Shown: piece after piece, positions 20,640-29,352 of the stretch
Position numbering within the stretch: position 1 is the first letter of the stretch
Layout of the letters: each line of letters begins with the position of its first letter
Assembly: GCF_023534745.1 (NCBI RefSeq)
Contig: NZ_JAMHJQ010000006.1
Coordinates: 75,449-139,448, forward strand
Direction: 5' to 3'
DNA from: Streptomyces sp. 35G-GA-8
GTDB lineage: Bacteria > Actinomycetota > Actinomycetes > Streptomycetales > Streptomycetaceae
Length of the DNA stretch: 64,000 nucleotides
Notes under the pieces: generated by a model
Database searches by the model: none
What the model was told of the DNA's origin: nothing
Seen by the model: only the letters and a program-made list of their open reading frames with translations
Program-made: the position numbers and the translations under genes

Positions 20640-22148
20640 ATGACGGTGACAGAGGACAGCCCGGCGTACGGCGACAGCGGGCCGTACGCCGAGAGCCCGG
20701 TGTACGCCGAGGGCCAGGAGTACGGTCCCGGCATCGACCCCGAGCGCATGGCCGTCTGTCTGGCGGTGCTCGACGAGCTCGACAAGCTGGACGTCGACCA
20801 CCCCGACGCGATCACGGTCCGGCGGGCCACCGCCGGGATCTACCGGACCGTCAAGCAGCGCCGCCGCCAGGAGCGCAGGGCCGCCAAGACCGCCAACGAC
20901 AAGGCCGTCACCGAAGCCACCGCCACCGGCTCCGCCGAGCGCATCGACGACGAGACCCAGGGCCTGCTGCCCTCCTCCTCGGCCATCGGCGAGATCGCGG
21001 GCATACTCCAGCGCCCCCGCTCCTGCTATATCTGCAAGACCCGCTACACCGAGGTCGACGCCTTCTACCACCAGCTCTGCCGGCGGTGCGCCGCCGAGAA
21101 CCGCGCCCGTCGTGACGCTCGTACGGATCTCACCGGGCGGCGTGCCCTGCTCACCGGCGGCCGGGCGAAGATCGGCATGTACATCGCGCTGCGGCTGCTG
21201 CGCGACGGCGCCCACACCACCATCACCACCCGCTTCCCGGGCGACGCCATCCGCCGCTTCAAGGCGATGCCGGACAGCGACGAGTGGATCCACCGCCTCA
21301 AGATCGTCGGCATTGATCTGCGGGACCCCGCGCAGGTCGTCGCCCTCGCCGACTCCGTCGCCGCCGAGGGCCCGCTGGACATTCTGATCAACAACGCCGC
21401 ACAGACGGTACGCCGCTCCCCGCAGGCGTACAGCGAGCTGCTGGCCGCCGAGTCCGCGCCGCTGCCCGCGGGTGAACTCCCCGCCTCCCAGGTCATCGGG
21501 GCCTTCGGCAGCGGTGCCCAGGCCGTACTGCCCGCCGCCGGCGCCGAGGCGCTGAGCGCCTCCGATGTCACCGGGCTCGCGCTGGTCGGCGGCTCCGCCA
21601 CGCTCGCCAGGATCGAGGCGGGCACGGCGATCGATGCCGGGGGCCTGGTGCCCGACTTGCACGACACCAACAGCTGGGTGCAGACGGTCTCCGAGGTCGA
21701 CGCGGTCGAGCTGCTCGAAGTCCAGTTGTGCAATTCCACCGCGCCCTTCATCCTGATCAGCAGGCTGCGTCCGGCGATGGCCGCGGCCGAGGCGGCCCGT
21801 GCCTACGTGGTGAACGTCTCCGCGATGGAGGGAGTCTTCAGCCGTGGTTACAAGGGCGCCGGTCACCCGCACACCAACATGGCCAAGGCGGCCCTGAACA
21901 TGCTGACCCGTACCAGCGCCCAGGAGATGTTCGAGAGTGACGGCATCCTGATGACCGCCGTCGACACGGGATGGATCACCGACGAGCGCCCGCATCCGGA
22001 CAAGATGCGCCTGGCCGACGAGGGCTTCCACGCCCCGCTGGACCTGATCGACGGCGCGGCCCGGGTGTACGACCCGATCGTGCGGGGCGAGAGTGGCGAG
22101 GATCTGTACGGCTGCTTCCTCAAGGACTACGCACCCGCCAACTGGTAG
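20640..22148 (+). CDS. Zinc-ribbon / short-chain dehydrogenase fusion
   Basis: A 502-residue protein. An acidic N-terminus and a Lys/Arg-rich stretch (TVKQRRRQERRAAK, about 80-100) lead to a four-cysteine zinc-ribbon-like motif (CYICKTRY...CRRCA, about 129-150), followed by an SDR domain from about residue 165. The Gly-rich cofactor loop is LLTGGRAKIGMYIALRLL and the NNAA strand motif is present. The usual YxxxK is not obvious: the segment reads SRGYKGAGHPHTNMAKAAL, so catalysis may differ. The ATG at 20640 has a GAGGAA site. This combination is longer than ordinary SDRs (about 250 residues); the cysteines suggest metal binding or oligomerisation. Function unknown. Confidence 0.8.
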   Translation: MTVTEDSPAYGDSGPYAESPVYAEGQEYGPGIDPERMAVCLAVLDELDKLDVDHPDAITVRRATAGIYRTVKQRRRQERRAAKTANDKAVTEATATGSAERIDDETQGLLPSSSAIGEIAGILQRPRSCYICKTRYTEVDAFYHQLCRRCAAENRARRDARTDLTGRRALLTGGRAKIGMYIALRLLRDGAHTTITTRFPGDAIRRFKAMPDSDEWIHRLKIVGIDLRDPAQVVALADSVAAEGPLDILINNAAQTVRRSPQAYSELLAAESAPLPAGELPASQVIGAFGSGAQAVLPAAGAEALSASDVTGLALVGGSATLARIEAGTAIDAGGLVPDLHDTNSWVQTVSEVDAVELLEVQLCNSTAPFILISRLRPAMAAAEAARAYVVNVSAMEGVFSRGYKGAGHPHTNMAKAALNMLTRTSAQEMFESDGILMTAVDTGWITDERPHPDKMRLADEGFHAPLDLIDGAARVYDPIVRGESGEDLYGCFLKDYAPANW

Positions 22149-22428
22149 CCGCGACGGACGGCCGACGGGCTCATCACCCGTCAGGTGGCCCCCGGCCCGG
22201 AGGTCATGGGCCGAGTGGCCGGAATTTCACTCGAATGCGAGCCCTATCGAGCGGGTTGGCGCTCATATGGTTACGCTGGTGCGAACGGACGGCCAAGCAG
22301 GGGATACACCATCCCCACGGCTGTGCTGGGACAGGCCCACTACCAGGGCCGCGGTCCCGTCCGACAACGGCGCCACCGCGACGGAAACGTGTCCTGTCCC
22401 AGAGTTGCGCGACACAGAGGAGTGCGCG
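22149..22428 (+). other. 280-bp leader region of the small-protein gene
   Basis: No protein gene is supported here. A short GACGGG/CCCGTC hairpin 16 bp after the SDR stop may end that transcript weakly. AT-richer patches near 22225 and 22265 could hold a promoter for the small gene at 22429, but no clear -35/-10 pair is visible. Confidence 0.4.
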
Positions 22429-22602
22429 GTGACACCAGACCTCACGAAGCACGAGCAGCGTCCGGCGGAGTACGTGGAACGACGCCGCCGGCCCGACAAG
22501 AAGCTCGGAAATCTCGAAGTATGGGCCAGGTCGGCTCCGATCAGACTCGCCGGCTACGAGGACGACCTCGCGGAGCCGCACATCCTGCCCGGGATCGACT
22601 GA
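22429..22602 (+). CDS. Conserved-looking 57-residue protein, unknown
   Basis: A short reading frame, easily missed, starting at GTG with a strong AGAGGAG ribosome site 6 bases upstream. The product is highly charged: an N-terminal half rich in Glu, Arg and Lys (EYVERRRRPDKKLG), then LEVWARSAP and a C-terminal segment IRLAGYEDDLAEPHILPGID. It has no signal peptide, membrane segment or cysteine. A very strong hairpin lies 25 bp after the stop, so the gene looks monocistronic. I do not recognise the family. The leader-like first half and distinct C-terminal segment recall RiPP precursors, but no modifying enzyme gene is adjacent, so that is only a possibility; a small regulatory or binding protein is equally likely. 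Confidence 0.7.
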   Translation: MTPDLTKHEQRPAEYVERRRRPDKKLGNLEVWARSAPIRLAGYEDDLAEPHILPGID

Positions 22603-22627
22603 CGCACCGGATCGACCGACGCATCGC

Positions 22628-22670
22628 CGTACGTCCCGTATCCCGCACCGGTCGGGGTACGGGACGTACG
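22628..22670 (+). terminator. Strong hairpin terminator after small-protein gene
   Basis: A perfect 13-bp stem (CGTACGTCCCGTA with its complement) extended by five further pairs including one G-U, with a 7-base loop. It is the strongest hairpin noticed in the window apart from the one at 46515 and directly follows the 57-residue gene. Confidence 0.85.
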
Positions 22671-23032
22671 CATGACACCCCCGCAGGAGCGCGACCTGGA
22701 GGAGCACGACGCCACGCCCCCGGCTCCCACGCCCCGGCCACCGGCGGCGTAGTGCGGGCGGACCGGTCGCGGCCGTGTCCCGCGGCTGTTTCGGTGATCG
22801 CCGTGCCGTGCCGACCATCGCCGGCATACCGGGCAGCGCGATCCGGCTGACCAGCACGGATGTCCCGGATCACCCCCCGGACTCCACCATGTTCGGATGC
22901 CTCCGACGAGTGCGTACCGCCGCCTGAGCGCGTGCGAGCTCCGGGCCTGCCGCCCCCTCTCCCGCTTGCGGGGTGGAGAGAGTTCCGGCAGACATAGGGG
23001 GACATCCATGGAGGAAGAGTCGGGAGATTCTG
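22671..23032. other. Intergenic region before DUF6777-like gene
   Basis: About 360 bases with no well-supported gene. A 26-codon frame (22672-22752, MTPPQERDLEEHD then Pro/Ala-rich) starts within the terminator arm and lacks a ribosome site, so it is not called. The last 60 bases are purine-rich and lead into the next gene. Confidence 0.4.
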
Positions 23033-24196
23033 GTGCGCTCACCCCACCGTCGTCGGTATGTCACGCTCGCCATGCTGTCCGTGGGAATTCTGATCACGGC
23101 CGGCTGTGGCGGGGACGAGGGTGGCGAGGACATGGCGAGCGCGGAGGAACTGCTCCTCCAGCCGGCCGACGAGCGGGGACCCGATCCGTTCACCCGGTCC
23201 ACCGTGAGCCCTGATTCCATGACCGGTCCGGCGGTCCGGACCTCTTCGTCGGACTCCCGGGGCGGCGCGAGCGGCACCGTACGGGCACCGCGCGCCCTGC
23301 CCGGCTCCACGCCGGGACTCTACGGCGGCACGGCCGTCGCCAGCTGTGAGGTGGAGCGGCAGTCCCGTCTCCTCACCCAGGACCGGGCGAAGGCCCGCGC
23401 CTTCGCGGAGGGAGCGGGTGTCACCCAGGCGTCCGTCCCGGACTTCCTGCGCGGGCTGACCCCCGTGGTGCTGCGGCCCGACATCCGGGTGACGAGCCAT
23501 GGCTACCGCGACGGGTCCGCCGCCGCCTTCCAGTCCGTACTGCAAGGGGGCACCGCCGTCATGGTGGACAACAGGGGCGTGCCGAGGGTGCGCTGCGCCG
23601 ACGGCAGCCCGCTGGGCCCGCCGATCGCGGCCAAGGGTTCCGTGCGCTACCGGGGCGAGAAGTGGAAGGGCTATCTGCCCGACCGGGTCGTCGTCATCAC
23701 CCGCACCCCCGAGGCCGTCACCAGCCTGATCATCGTCGATCTCGCCGCCAACAGCTGGATCGAACGGCAGATCGGCACCGGGGGCCGGCGGGACAAGCCG
23801 CCCCAGGTGCCGCCGCGCTACGGGCCGGAGGCCGACATCACGGACCCGGACGCGGTGAAGATGCCGGGGGCCGGTCTGCCCGAGGTGCCCGCGGGTATGG
23901 GGGCGGGGTCCGGGGACTCCCAGCAGGGCAGGTCCGCCCCGGACCAGGGGCGGGGTGTGCCCGACCAGCCGCGGGACGCGCCGCTCATGGAGGACGACGG
24001 GGTGGTCCCGCCCGACGGGCCGGTGGAGCCCGGGGCGGGCGGCGGACCCGACGGGGACCTCCCGCTGTCCGACGAGGACATCCTGACGGGCCCGGACGAC
24101 CCCTCGGTGTTCCCCGGCGACGGGTTGTCCGGCCCGTTGCCGGACGGTCCGGGCTCCGGCGGCGAGCTGGTCGGCCCCGACGCGGTCGCCGGCTGA
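23033..24196 (+). CDS. DUF6777-like secreted lipoprotein
   Basis: A 387-residue lipoprotein. The signal peptide starts at a GTG (23033) with a GGGAG site and ends in lipobox ITAGC (Cys25). A globular domain (about 90-255, GLYGGTAVASCEVERQ to LIIVDLAANSWIERQI) contains two cysteines outside the lipobox and resembles the DUF6777 family of actinomycetes. The remaining third is a Gly/Pro/Asp-rich low-complexity tail with no recognisable domain. Function is unknown. The downstream phosphatase starts 63 bp later in the same direction and may be cotranscribed. Confidence 0.8.
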   Translation: MRSPHRRRYVTLAMLSVGILITAGCGGDEGGEDMASAEELLLQPADERGPDPFTRSTVSPDSMTGPAVRTSSSDSRGGASGTVRAPRALPGSTPGLYGGTAVASCEVERQSRLLTQDRAKARAFAEGAGVTQASVPDFLRGLTPVVLRPDIRVTSHGYRDGSAAAFQSVLQGGTAVMVDNRGVPRVRCADGSPLGPPIAAKGSVRYRGEKWKGYLPDRVVVITRTPEAVTSLIIVDLAANSWIERQIGTGGRRDKPPQVPPRYGPEADITDPDAVKMPGAGLPEVPAGMGAGSGDSQQGRSAPDQGRGVPDQPRDAPLMEDDGVVPPDGPVEPGAGGGPDGDLPLSDEDILTGPDDPSVFPGDGLSGPLPDGPGSGGELVGPDAVAG

Positions 24197-24259
24197 CGGG
24201 ATGGTCCGAGGCTGACAGGACCGCTCGAAGAAACCGACAAATGATGACAGAGTTTCTCC

Positions 24260-26332
24260 ATGGTTGAACGGGAAGCGGGTCCCCTGGCGCTCCCCGACGA
24301 CTGGCCCGCCCCTCCACGCGTCAGTCTGTCCCTCAACCGGATGGGCACCTTCGACTGGCACCTCGACAGCGGGCTCCTGCATCTCGACGGCCCGGCGCTC
24401 GCGGTCCTGGATCTGCGCCCCGACGAGTACGACGGCCGGCTGAGCAGCCTGGAGACGCGAGTGTCACCGAGTGAGGGCAGCCGGCTGAAGGCGGTGGTGG
24501 ACCGGGCGGTGCGGGACGGCAACGTCACCTGCGGCGCGTACCTCCGTATCCGGCGGCGGGACGGAAACCTGCGCTGGGCGCACACCCAGGGCGCCATCCG
24601 CCGTGACCCGGCGGGCCGGCCCTCCCGCGTCATCGGCATCGTCCGCGACGCCTCCCAGGAACTCGCGGACTCGGCCGCGCGACTCGAACTGAGCGCGGTG
24701 CGCCGGGTGCGGACGAGTGTCGTCGAGGGCACGGCCGCCGCTCTCGCCCATGCCAGGACCGTCCAGGACGTCATCGACGTACTGAAGGACTCCCACGGCC
24801 TGGCACACCTCGGCGCCAGCAGTCTGGTCATGGGGCTGATGGAGGCGGGGCGCATCCATCTGGTCGCCGAGGGCCCCGAGGGCTCCTACGTACCGGGGAC
24901 GCGGGTCACGCGCACCGACGAGCAGTACCCGATGAGCGAGGTGGTACGGACGCTCGTCCCGTGCTTCATCGAGTCCGCCGAGGAGTTCGCCGAGCGCTAC
25001 CCCGTGCTCTGGCCGGACATTAGCGGGCTGGGCATCAACGCCGCCGCCTATCTGCCGCTGATCGCCCAGGCGCGGCCCATCGGCGCCCTCGGGCTGCTCT
25101 ACCGGGAGAAGAGCGGCTTCACCGCCGAGGACCGCAATCTGCTGGTCGCGCTCGGCAGCAGTATCGCCCAGAGCCTCCAGCGCGCCGTCCTCTTCGAGCA
25201 GGAACACGATCTGGCCGAGGGGCTCCAGCAGGCGATGCTGCCCCGCCGGATCCCCGCCGTGCCGGGTGCCGAGATCGCGGTCCGCTACCGCTCGGCCCGG
25301 CTCGGCCGGGACATCGGCGGCGACTGGTACGACGTGATCCCGCTGCCCGGCGGCCGGGTCGGGGCGGTCATCGGCGACGTACAGGGCCATGACACCCACG
25401 CGGCGGCCGTGATGGGACAGCTGCGCATCGTGCTGCGCGCGTACGCGGCCGAGGGGCACGCACCGGCCACCGTGATGGCGCGGGCCTCGGTCTTCCTCCA
25501 CGAACTGGACACGGACCGCTTCGCGACCTGCACCTACGCGGAGGCCGACCTCACCACCGGAGTGGTCCAGCTGGTCCGGGCCGGCCATGTCGATCCGCTG
25601 ATCAGGGACACCGACGGCAGCTGCCGCAGACTGCCGGTGCCCGGCGGGATGCCGCTCGGGCTCTCCGCGGCCTTCGGACGGCTCGACTACCCGGTGGAGA
25701 CGATCGAACTGGACCCCGGCCAGACACTGTTGCTCTACACCGACGGACTGGTGGAGCAGCCGGGCGCCGATCTGGACGATGGGCTGCAACTGCTGGCCGC
25801 GCTGGTACGGGACGGTCCGCGCGATCTCCAGCTGCTGGCCGACCGGCTCTGCGAGGTGGTCGACGCGCGGGGCGGCGAGGACGATGTCGCCGTGCTGCTG
25901 CTGCGCCGCGGCGGCGCGCGCGCCCCGCGCTCCGGCGGCCGGCTCCAGCAGCGGGTCGCGCAGGGCGACCCGGAGGGGCTGAGCACCGCCCGGCACATGA
26001 TCCGCGCGGCGGTGGCCGCCTGGGGGGCCAGGGGACGTTCCGACGAGATCGAACTGGCCGCCGACGAGCTGATCACCAACGCGCTGATGCACACCGGCGG
26101 CGGGGCCGTCGTGACCGTACGGGTGCTGTCCGGGGTGGAGCGACGGATGCGGGTCGAGGTCGAGGACGGTTCGAGCGCTCTGCCGCACCGCCGGGACGCC
26201 GGGTATTCAGGGGTCTCGGGGCGCGGACTCCAGCTCGTGGAAGCGCTGGCGGACGAGTGGGGCGTGGAGTCACGCGGCTGCGGCAAGTGTGTGTGGTGCG
26301 AGTTCATCGTGCCGAGCCGACCGTCACGTTGA
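24260..26332 (+). CDS. PAS-GAF-SpoIIE phosphatase-ATPase regulator
   Basis: A 690-residue cytoplasmic signalling protein. A PAS domain (about 20-135) is followed by a GAF domain (about 150-310), a PP2C/SpoIIE serine phosphatase domain (about 325-555) and a C-terminal HATPase_c anti-sigma-kinase-like domain (about 575-688, ELAADELITNALMHTGGG). The phosphatase keeps DIGGDWYDV, GDVQGHD and GGEDDVAVLLL metal-binding motifs. Such proteins in Streptomyces control anti-anti-sigma phosphorylation in response to a PAS/GAF-bound signal. The ribosome site before the ATG at 24260 is weak. No partner sigma or STAS gene is adjacent, so it probably acts on an unlinked partner. Confidence 0.93.
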   Translation: MVEREAGPLALPDDWPAPPRVSLSLNRMGTFDWHLDSGLLHLDGPALAVLDLRPDEYDGRLSSLETRVSPSEGSRLKAVVDRAVRDGNVTCGAYLRIRRRDGNLRWAHTQGAIRRDPAGRPSRVIGIVRDASQELADSAARLELSAVRRVRTSVVEGTAAALAHARTVQDVIDVLKDSHGLAHLGASSLVMGLMEAGRIHLVAEGPEGSYVPGTRVTRTDEQYPMSEVVRTLVPCFIESAEEFAERYPVLWPDISGLGINAAAYLPLIAQARPIGALGLLYREKSGFTAEDRNLLVALGSSIAQSLQRAVLFEQEHDLAEGLQQAMLPRRIPAVPGAEIAVRYRSARLGRDIGGDWYDVIPLPGGRVGAVIGDVQGHDTHAAAVMGQLRIVLRAYAAEGHAPATVMARASVFLHELDTDRFATCTYAEADLTTGVVQLVRAGHVDPLIRDTDGSCRRLPVPGGMPLGLSAAFGRLDYPVETIELDPGQTLLLYTDGLVEQPGADLDDGLQLLAALVRDGPRDLQLLADRLCEVVDARGGEDDVAVLLLRRGGARAPRSGGRLQQRVAQGDPEGLSTARHMIRAAVAAWGARGRSDEIELAADELITNALMHTGGGAVVTVRVLSGVERRMRVEVEDGSSALPHRRDAGYSGVSGRGLQLVEALADEWGVESRGCGKCVWCEFIVPSRPSR

Positions 26333-26360
26333 ACGTTTTTCGTCGTTAACTGTAGGTGAC

Positions 26361-26388
26361 TTGATCGTACTTGACCGTAACCGAATAA
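26361..26388 (+). promoter_or_regulatory. Candidate promoter of acyltransferase gene
   Basis: Inside an AT-rich patch (26333-26400) a 10-bp direct repeat (CTTGATCGTA, CTTGACCGTA) gives two possible -35 boxes. The first, TTGATC, is followed after 16 bp by GAATAA. The patch is unusual for this genome and sits just before the TTG start at 26442. Confidence 0.35.
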
Positions 26389-26441
26389 GGGCGATTGGCT
26401 TTGCTCGTCGCCGTACCACGCCTCTAGGACCTGGGGTTCCC

Positions 26442-27917
26442 TTGACCACCGAGCTGCTGGCACCTCTCGATCTGGCCTTCTGGCATCTCGAATCCGCGGA
26501 CCATCCCATGCATCTCGGCGCGCTCGCGGTCTTCACCGCGGCACCCGGCACGGCCGGCGGAGCGGGCGTGCTGGAACTGCTCGCCGCGCGCGCCGCCGCC
26601 ATCCCCCGGCTCAGGATGCGGGTACGGGACGTCTGGCTGCCGGTCGGCGGAGCGGCCTGGGCGGTGCACAAGGAGTTCGACGTACGTCGCCATGTGCGCC
26701 GGGTGCCGCTGCCCGAAGGGGAGTTCGCGACGGAGGCGACAAGGCTGGCCGGCGAGCTGATGGAACGTCCGCTCGAACGCGGCATCCCGCCCTGGGAGAT
26801 GTATGTCCTGACGGCGCAGGACGGCGGCCGGGTCGGGACCGGGGAAGCGGTGAGCGGCGGCCGGCCCTTCGCCGTCCTGGTGAAGCTGCACCACGCGCTG
26901 GCCGACGGCATCCGTGCCGTCGCCATCGGCGCCGGAATCTTCGACCAGATCGCCGACGCGCGGGCGGCCGGTGACCGCCGGGCGCGCCCGGTGCCGCCCC
27001 GGTCCTGGCTGCCCGGCCCCTGGCAGGTGGCGGGGCTGGCCAGGGGCCGGATCGAGGAGCTGGGCCGGGCGGTCGGTATCGGCGCCTCGGTCGTACGGGC
27101 GAGCCGGCTCGACCCGCGCGGTATGCCCGCGCTCAGCGCCGGATCCAGCGGGACACGCCGGCTGGCCACCGCGCTGCTCGATCTGGAGGACGTCCAGCGG
27201 ATCCGCAGGGCCGCGGGCGGCACGGCCAACGATGTCCTCCTCGCGACCGTGGCCGGCGCGCTGCGCCGCTGGATGCTCGAACGGGGCGAGCCGCTGCCCG
27301 TCACCCCGCCGCGCGCTCTTGTGCCGGTCTCCCGCCGGGGACCGGGCAGTCCGCCCGGCTCCGGCAACAGGCTCTCCGCCTATCTTCTCGGTCTGCCGGT
27401 CGCCGAGGCCGACCCCCGGGCCAGGCTCGCCGCCGTACGCCGGGGCATGGACCGCAACAAGTCCGACGGGCCCTCGCGCGGAGCCGGCGCGGTGGCCGTC
27501 CTCGCGGACCAACTGCCGCCGCTCGCCCACCGGCTGGGGGCGCCGCTCGCCGGCAGCGCGGCCAGGATGCTCTTCGACATCCTGGTGACGAGCGTCCCGC
27601 TGCCGCGCTCGACGCTCTCGCTCGGCGGCTGCCCGCTGCGCGAGGTGTATCCGATGGCGCCGCTCGCCCGCGGACAGTCCCTCGCGGTGGCGCTGGCCGG
27701 CTACGGCGGGCGGGTACATGTGGGGCTGGTCGCCGACGGCAAGGCCGTGCCGGACCTCGACCGGCTGGCGCGCGGAATGACCGACGAACTGCGGGAACTG
27801 CTCCGGGTCACCGGGCCGGGCGGCCGGATCCGCTCCGGCGACCCCGACCGGGCCGCCCCCGCCGGAGGATCCTTGGCCATGAAGAGCCCCCGGACAACCG
27901 AGAGATCGGACAGCTGA
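26442..27917 (+). CDS. WS/DGAT wax ester / triacylglycerol synthase
   Basis: A 491-residue bifunctional wax ester synthase/diacylglycerol acyltransferase, forming storage lipid from acyl-CoA and diacylglycerol at the membrane. The active-site motif HHxxxDG is present (KLHHALADGIRA) and the N-terminus matches the family (PLDLAFWHLESADHPMHLGAL). The C-terminal PLPRSTLSLGGCPLREVYP region is also typical. The TTG start at 26442 is chosen because the family begins there and upstream codons cross a non-coding AT-rich patch; its ribosome site (GGGG) is modest. The last 50 residues are low complexity. It stands alone after the phosphatase gene. Confidence 0.9.
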   Translation: MTTELLAPLDLAFWHLESADHPMHLGALAVFTAAPGTAGGAGVLELLAARAAAIPRLRMRVRDVWLPVGGAAWAVHKEFDVRRHVRRVPLPEGEFATEATRLAGELMERPLERGIPPWEMYVLTAQDGGRVGTGEAVSGGRPFAVLVKLHHALADGIRAVAIGAGIFDQIADARAAGDRRARPVPPRSWLPGPWQVAGLARGRIEELGRAVGIGASVVRASRLDPRGMPALSAGSSGTRRLATALLDLEDVQRIRRAAGGTANDVLLATVAGALRRWMLERGEPLPVTPPRALVPVSRRGPGSPPGSGNRLSAYLLGLPVAEADPRARLAAVRRGMDRNKSDGPSRGAGAVAVLADQLPPLAHRLGAPLAGSAARMLFDILVTSVPLPRSTLSLGGCPLREVYPMAPLARGQSLAVALAGYGGRVHVGLVADGKAVPDLDRLARGMTDELRELLRVTGPGGRIRSGDPDRAAPAGGSLAMKSPRTTERSDS

Positions 27918-27952
27918 GTGCGAACTCCGCACAGATAGCTGCCTCATGGGTG

Positions 27953-27986
27953 TTGACGCGTCCAGTCATCCGATGAATATTCATCG
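27953..27986 (+). promoter_or_regulatory. Promoter and operator of L-fucose-type operon
   Basis: TTGACG, 17 bp, AATATT. The -10 region lies inside a perfect 16-bp palindrome CGATGAATATTCATCG (27971-27986). The arrangement is that of a repressor site occluding RNA polymerase. The operon start codon is 68 bp further. No regulator gene is adjacent. Confidence 0.65.
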
Positions 27987-28054
27987 TGATCGGCATGGTG
28001 ACCACCCTCGGCCGGGGGTGGTCCGCGGCGGCGACATCGGGAGGCGGCAGCGGT

Positions 28055-29041
28055 ATGCGGCACACCACGCTCGGACAGGGAACGGTCGGGGTGACCGGAC
28101 TCTCCTTCGGGGCGGCCGGGATCGGCAATCTCTACACCCCCGTCGGACCCGAGCAGGCCGCCGCGGCGGTCGACGCGGCCTGGGACGCGGGCATCCGCTA
28201 CTTCGACACCGCGCCGCACTACGGCCTCGGGCTCTCCGAACGGCGGCTCGGCGAGGCGCTGCGCGACCGGCCGCGCGCCGCGTACACCCTCTCCACCAAG
28301 GTGGGCCGGCTGCTCGCCCCCGTCCCCGGCGGCGGACCCGTCGGCGACGATCTCGCCCATGGCTTCGCCGTACCCGCCACGCACCGCCGTGTCTGGGACT
28401 TCAGCGGGGACGGGGTACGCCGCTCCATCGAGGACAGTCTCCGGCGGCTGGGGACCGACCGTATCGACATCGTCTATCTGCACGACCCCGACGACCACGC
28501 GGAGGAAGCCTTCCAGCGGGCGTATCCGGCGCTGGAGCGGCTGCGCGCCGAAGGCGTCGTCGGGGCGATCGGCGCCGGGATGAACCAGACGGCGATGCTC
28601 ACCCGGTTCCTCCGCGACACCGACGCCGATGTCGTCCTGTGCGCCGGCCGCTTCACCCTGCTCGACCAGTCGGCGCTCACCGAACTGCTGCCCGAGGCCG
28701 TCGCGCGGGGCAGGAGCGTGGTCGTCGGCGGGGTCTTCAACTCCGGCCTGCTCGCCGACCCGCGCCCCGGCGCGACATACGACTACACCGCCGCCCCGCC
28801 CGAACTGCTCGACCGGGCCCTGCGGATGGATGCCGTCACCCGGCGGTACGGAGTGCCGCTGCGCGCCGCGGCCCTGCGCTACCCCCTGCGCCATCCCGCC
28901 GTCGCCAGTGTGCTGGTCGGTGCCCGTTCCGCGGCGGAGGTACACGACGCGGCCGAACTGGCCGAGCGCGCGGTCCCCGACGAGCTGTGGGCCGAACTGC
29001 GCGCGGAAGGACTGCTGAGCGAGGACGGAGTGCTGTCATGA
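28055..29041 (+). CDS. Aldo/keto reductase, probable L-fucose dehydrogenase
   Basis: A 328-residue aldo/keto reductase with the catalytic tetrad Asp51, Tyr56 (YFDTAPHYG), Lys82 (STKVGR) and His142 (VYLHDPD). It belongs to the D-threo-aldose/L-fucose 1-dehydrogenase group, which oxidises the sugar C1 to a lactone with NAD(P)+. The ATG at 28055 has a GGAGG site 10 bases upstream. It overlaps the mutarotase gene by 4 bp (ATGA). With the next two genes it forms the first steps of the non-phosphorylating L-fucose route: mutarotation, oxidation, lactone opening. Specificity (fucose, rhamnose or galactose) is inferred from this context. Confidence 0.88.
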   Translation: MRHTTLGQGTVGVTGLSFGAAGIGNLYTPVGPEQAAAAVDAAWDAGIRYFDTAPHYGLGLSERRLGEALRDRPRAAYTLSTKVGRLLAPVPGGGPVGDDLAHGFAVPATHRRVWDFSGDGVRRSIEDSLRRLGTDRIDIVYLHDPDDHAEEAFQRAYPALERLRAEGVVGAIGAGMNQTAMLTRFLRDTDADVVLCAGRFTLLDQSALTELLPEAVARGRSVVVGGVFNSGLLADPRPGATYDYTAAPPELLDRALRMDAVTRRYGVPLRAAALRYPLRHPAVASVLVGARSAAEVHDAAELAERAVPDELWAELRAEGLLSEDGVLS

Positions 29042-29352
29042 GGGTCGCCCTGCACACCAGGGTGCGTGCCGACCGGATCGGGGAGTACGAGGCGGCACAC
29101 CGCGAGGTGCCCGCCGAACTCACCGCCGCGATCCGGGCCGCGGGCGCCACCTCCTGGACGATCTGGCGCAGCGGTACCGATCTCTTCCATCTGCTGGAGT
29201 GCGAGGACTACCCCCGTCTGCTCGCCGAGCTGGACGGGCTTCCGGTCAATGTCGCCTGGCAGGCCCGGATGGCCGAGCTGCTCGATGTCGCGCACGACTA
29301 CTCCGCGGCCGGTGCCGATGCCGGACTGCCCGTCGTCTGGGAGCTGACATGA
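29038..29352 (+). CDS. L-rhamnose/L-fucose mutarotase family protein
   Basis: A 104-residue protein of the L-rhamnose mutarotase (RhaM-like, dimeric alpha-beta barrel) family, starting MRVALHTRVRADRIGEYEAAH with the characteristic TSWTIWRSGTDLFHLLECEDY block. It interconverts sugar anomers so that the dehydrogenase receives the right one. It overlaps both neighbours by 4 bp (ATGA), so translation is tightly coupled. Confidence 0.9.
   Translation: MRVALHTRVRADRIGEYEAAHREVPAELTAAIRAAGATSWTIWRSGTDLFHLLECEDYPRLLAELDGLPVNVAWQARMAELLDVAHDYSAAGADAGLPVVWELT

Noticed and set aside
22429-22602. Lasso peptide precursor
   Set aside because: No leader motif of the YxxPxLxxxG type, no Thr at the leader end and no B or C protein genes nearby.
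22672-22752. 26-codon frame after the small-protein terminator
   Set aside because: Starts inside the terminator, has no ribosome site and encodes low-complexity Pro/Ala sequence.
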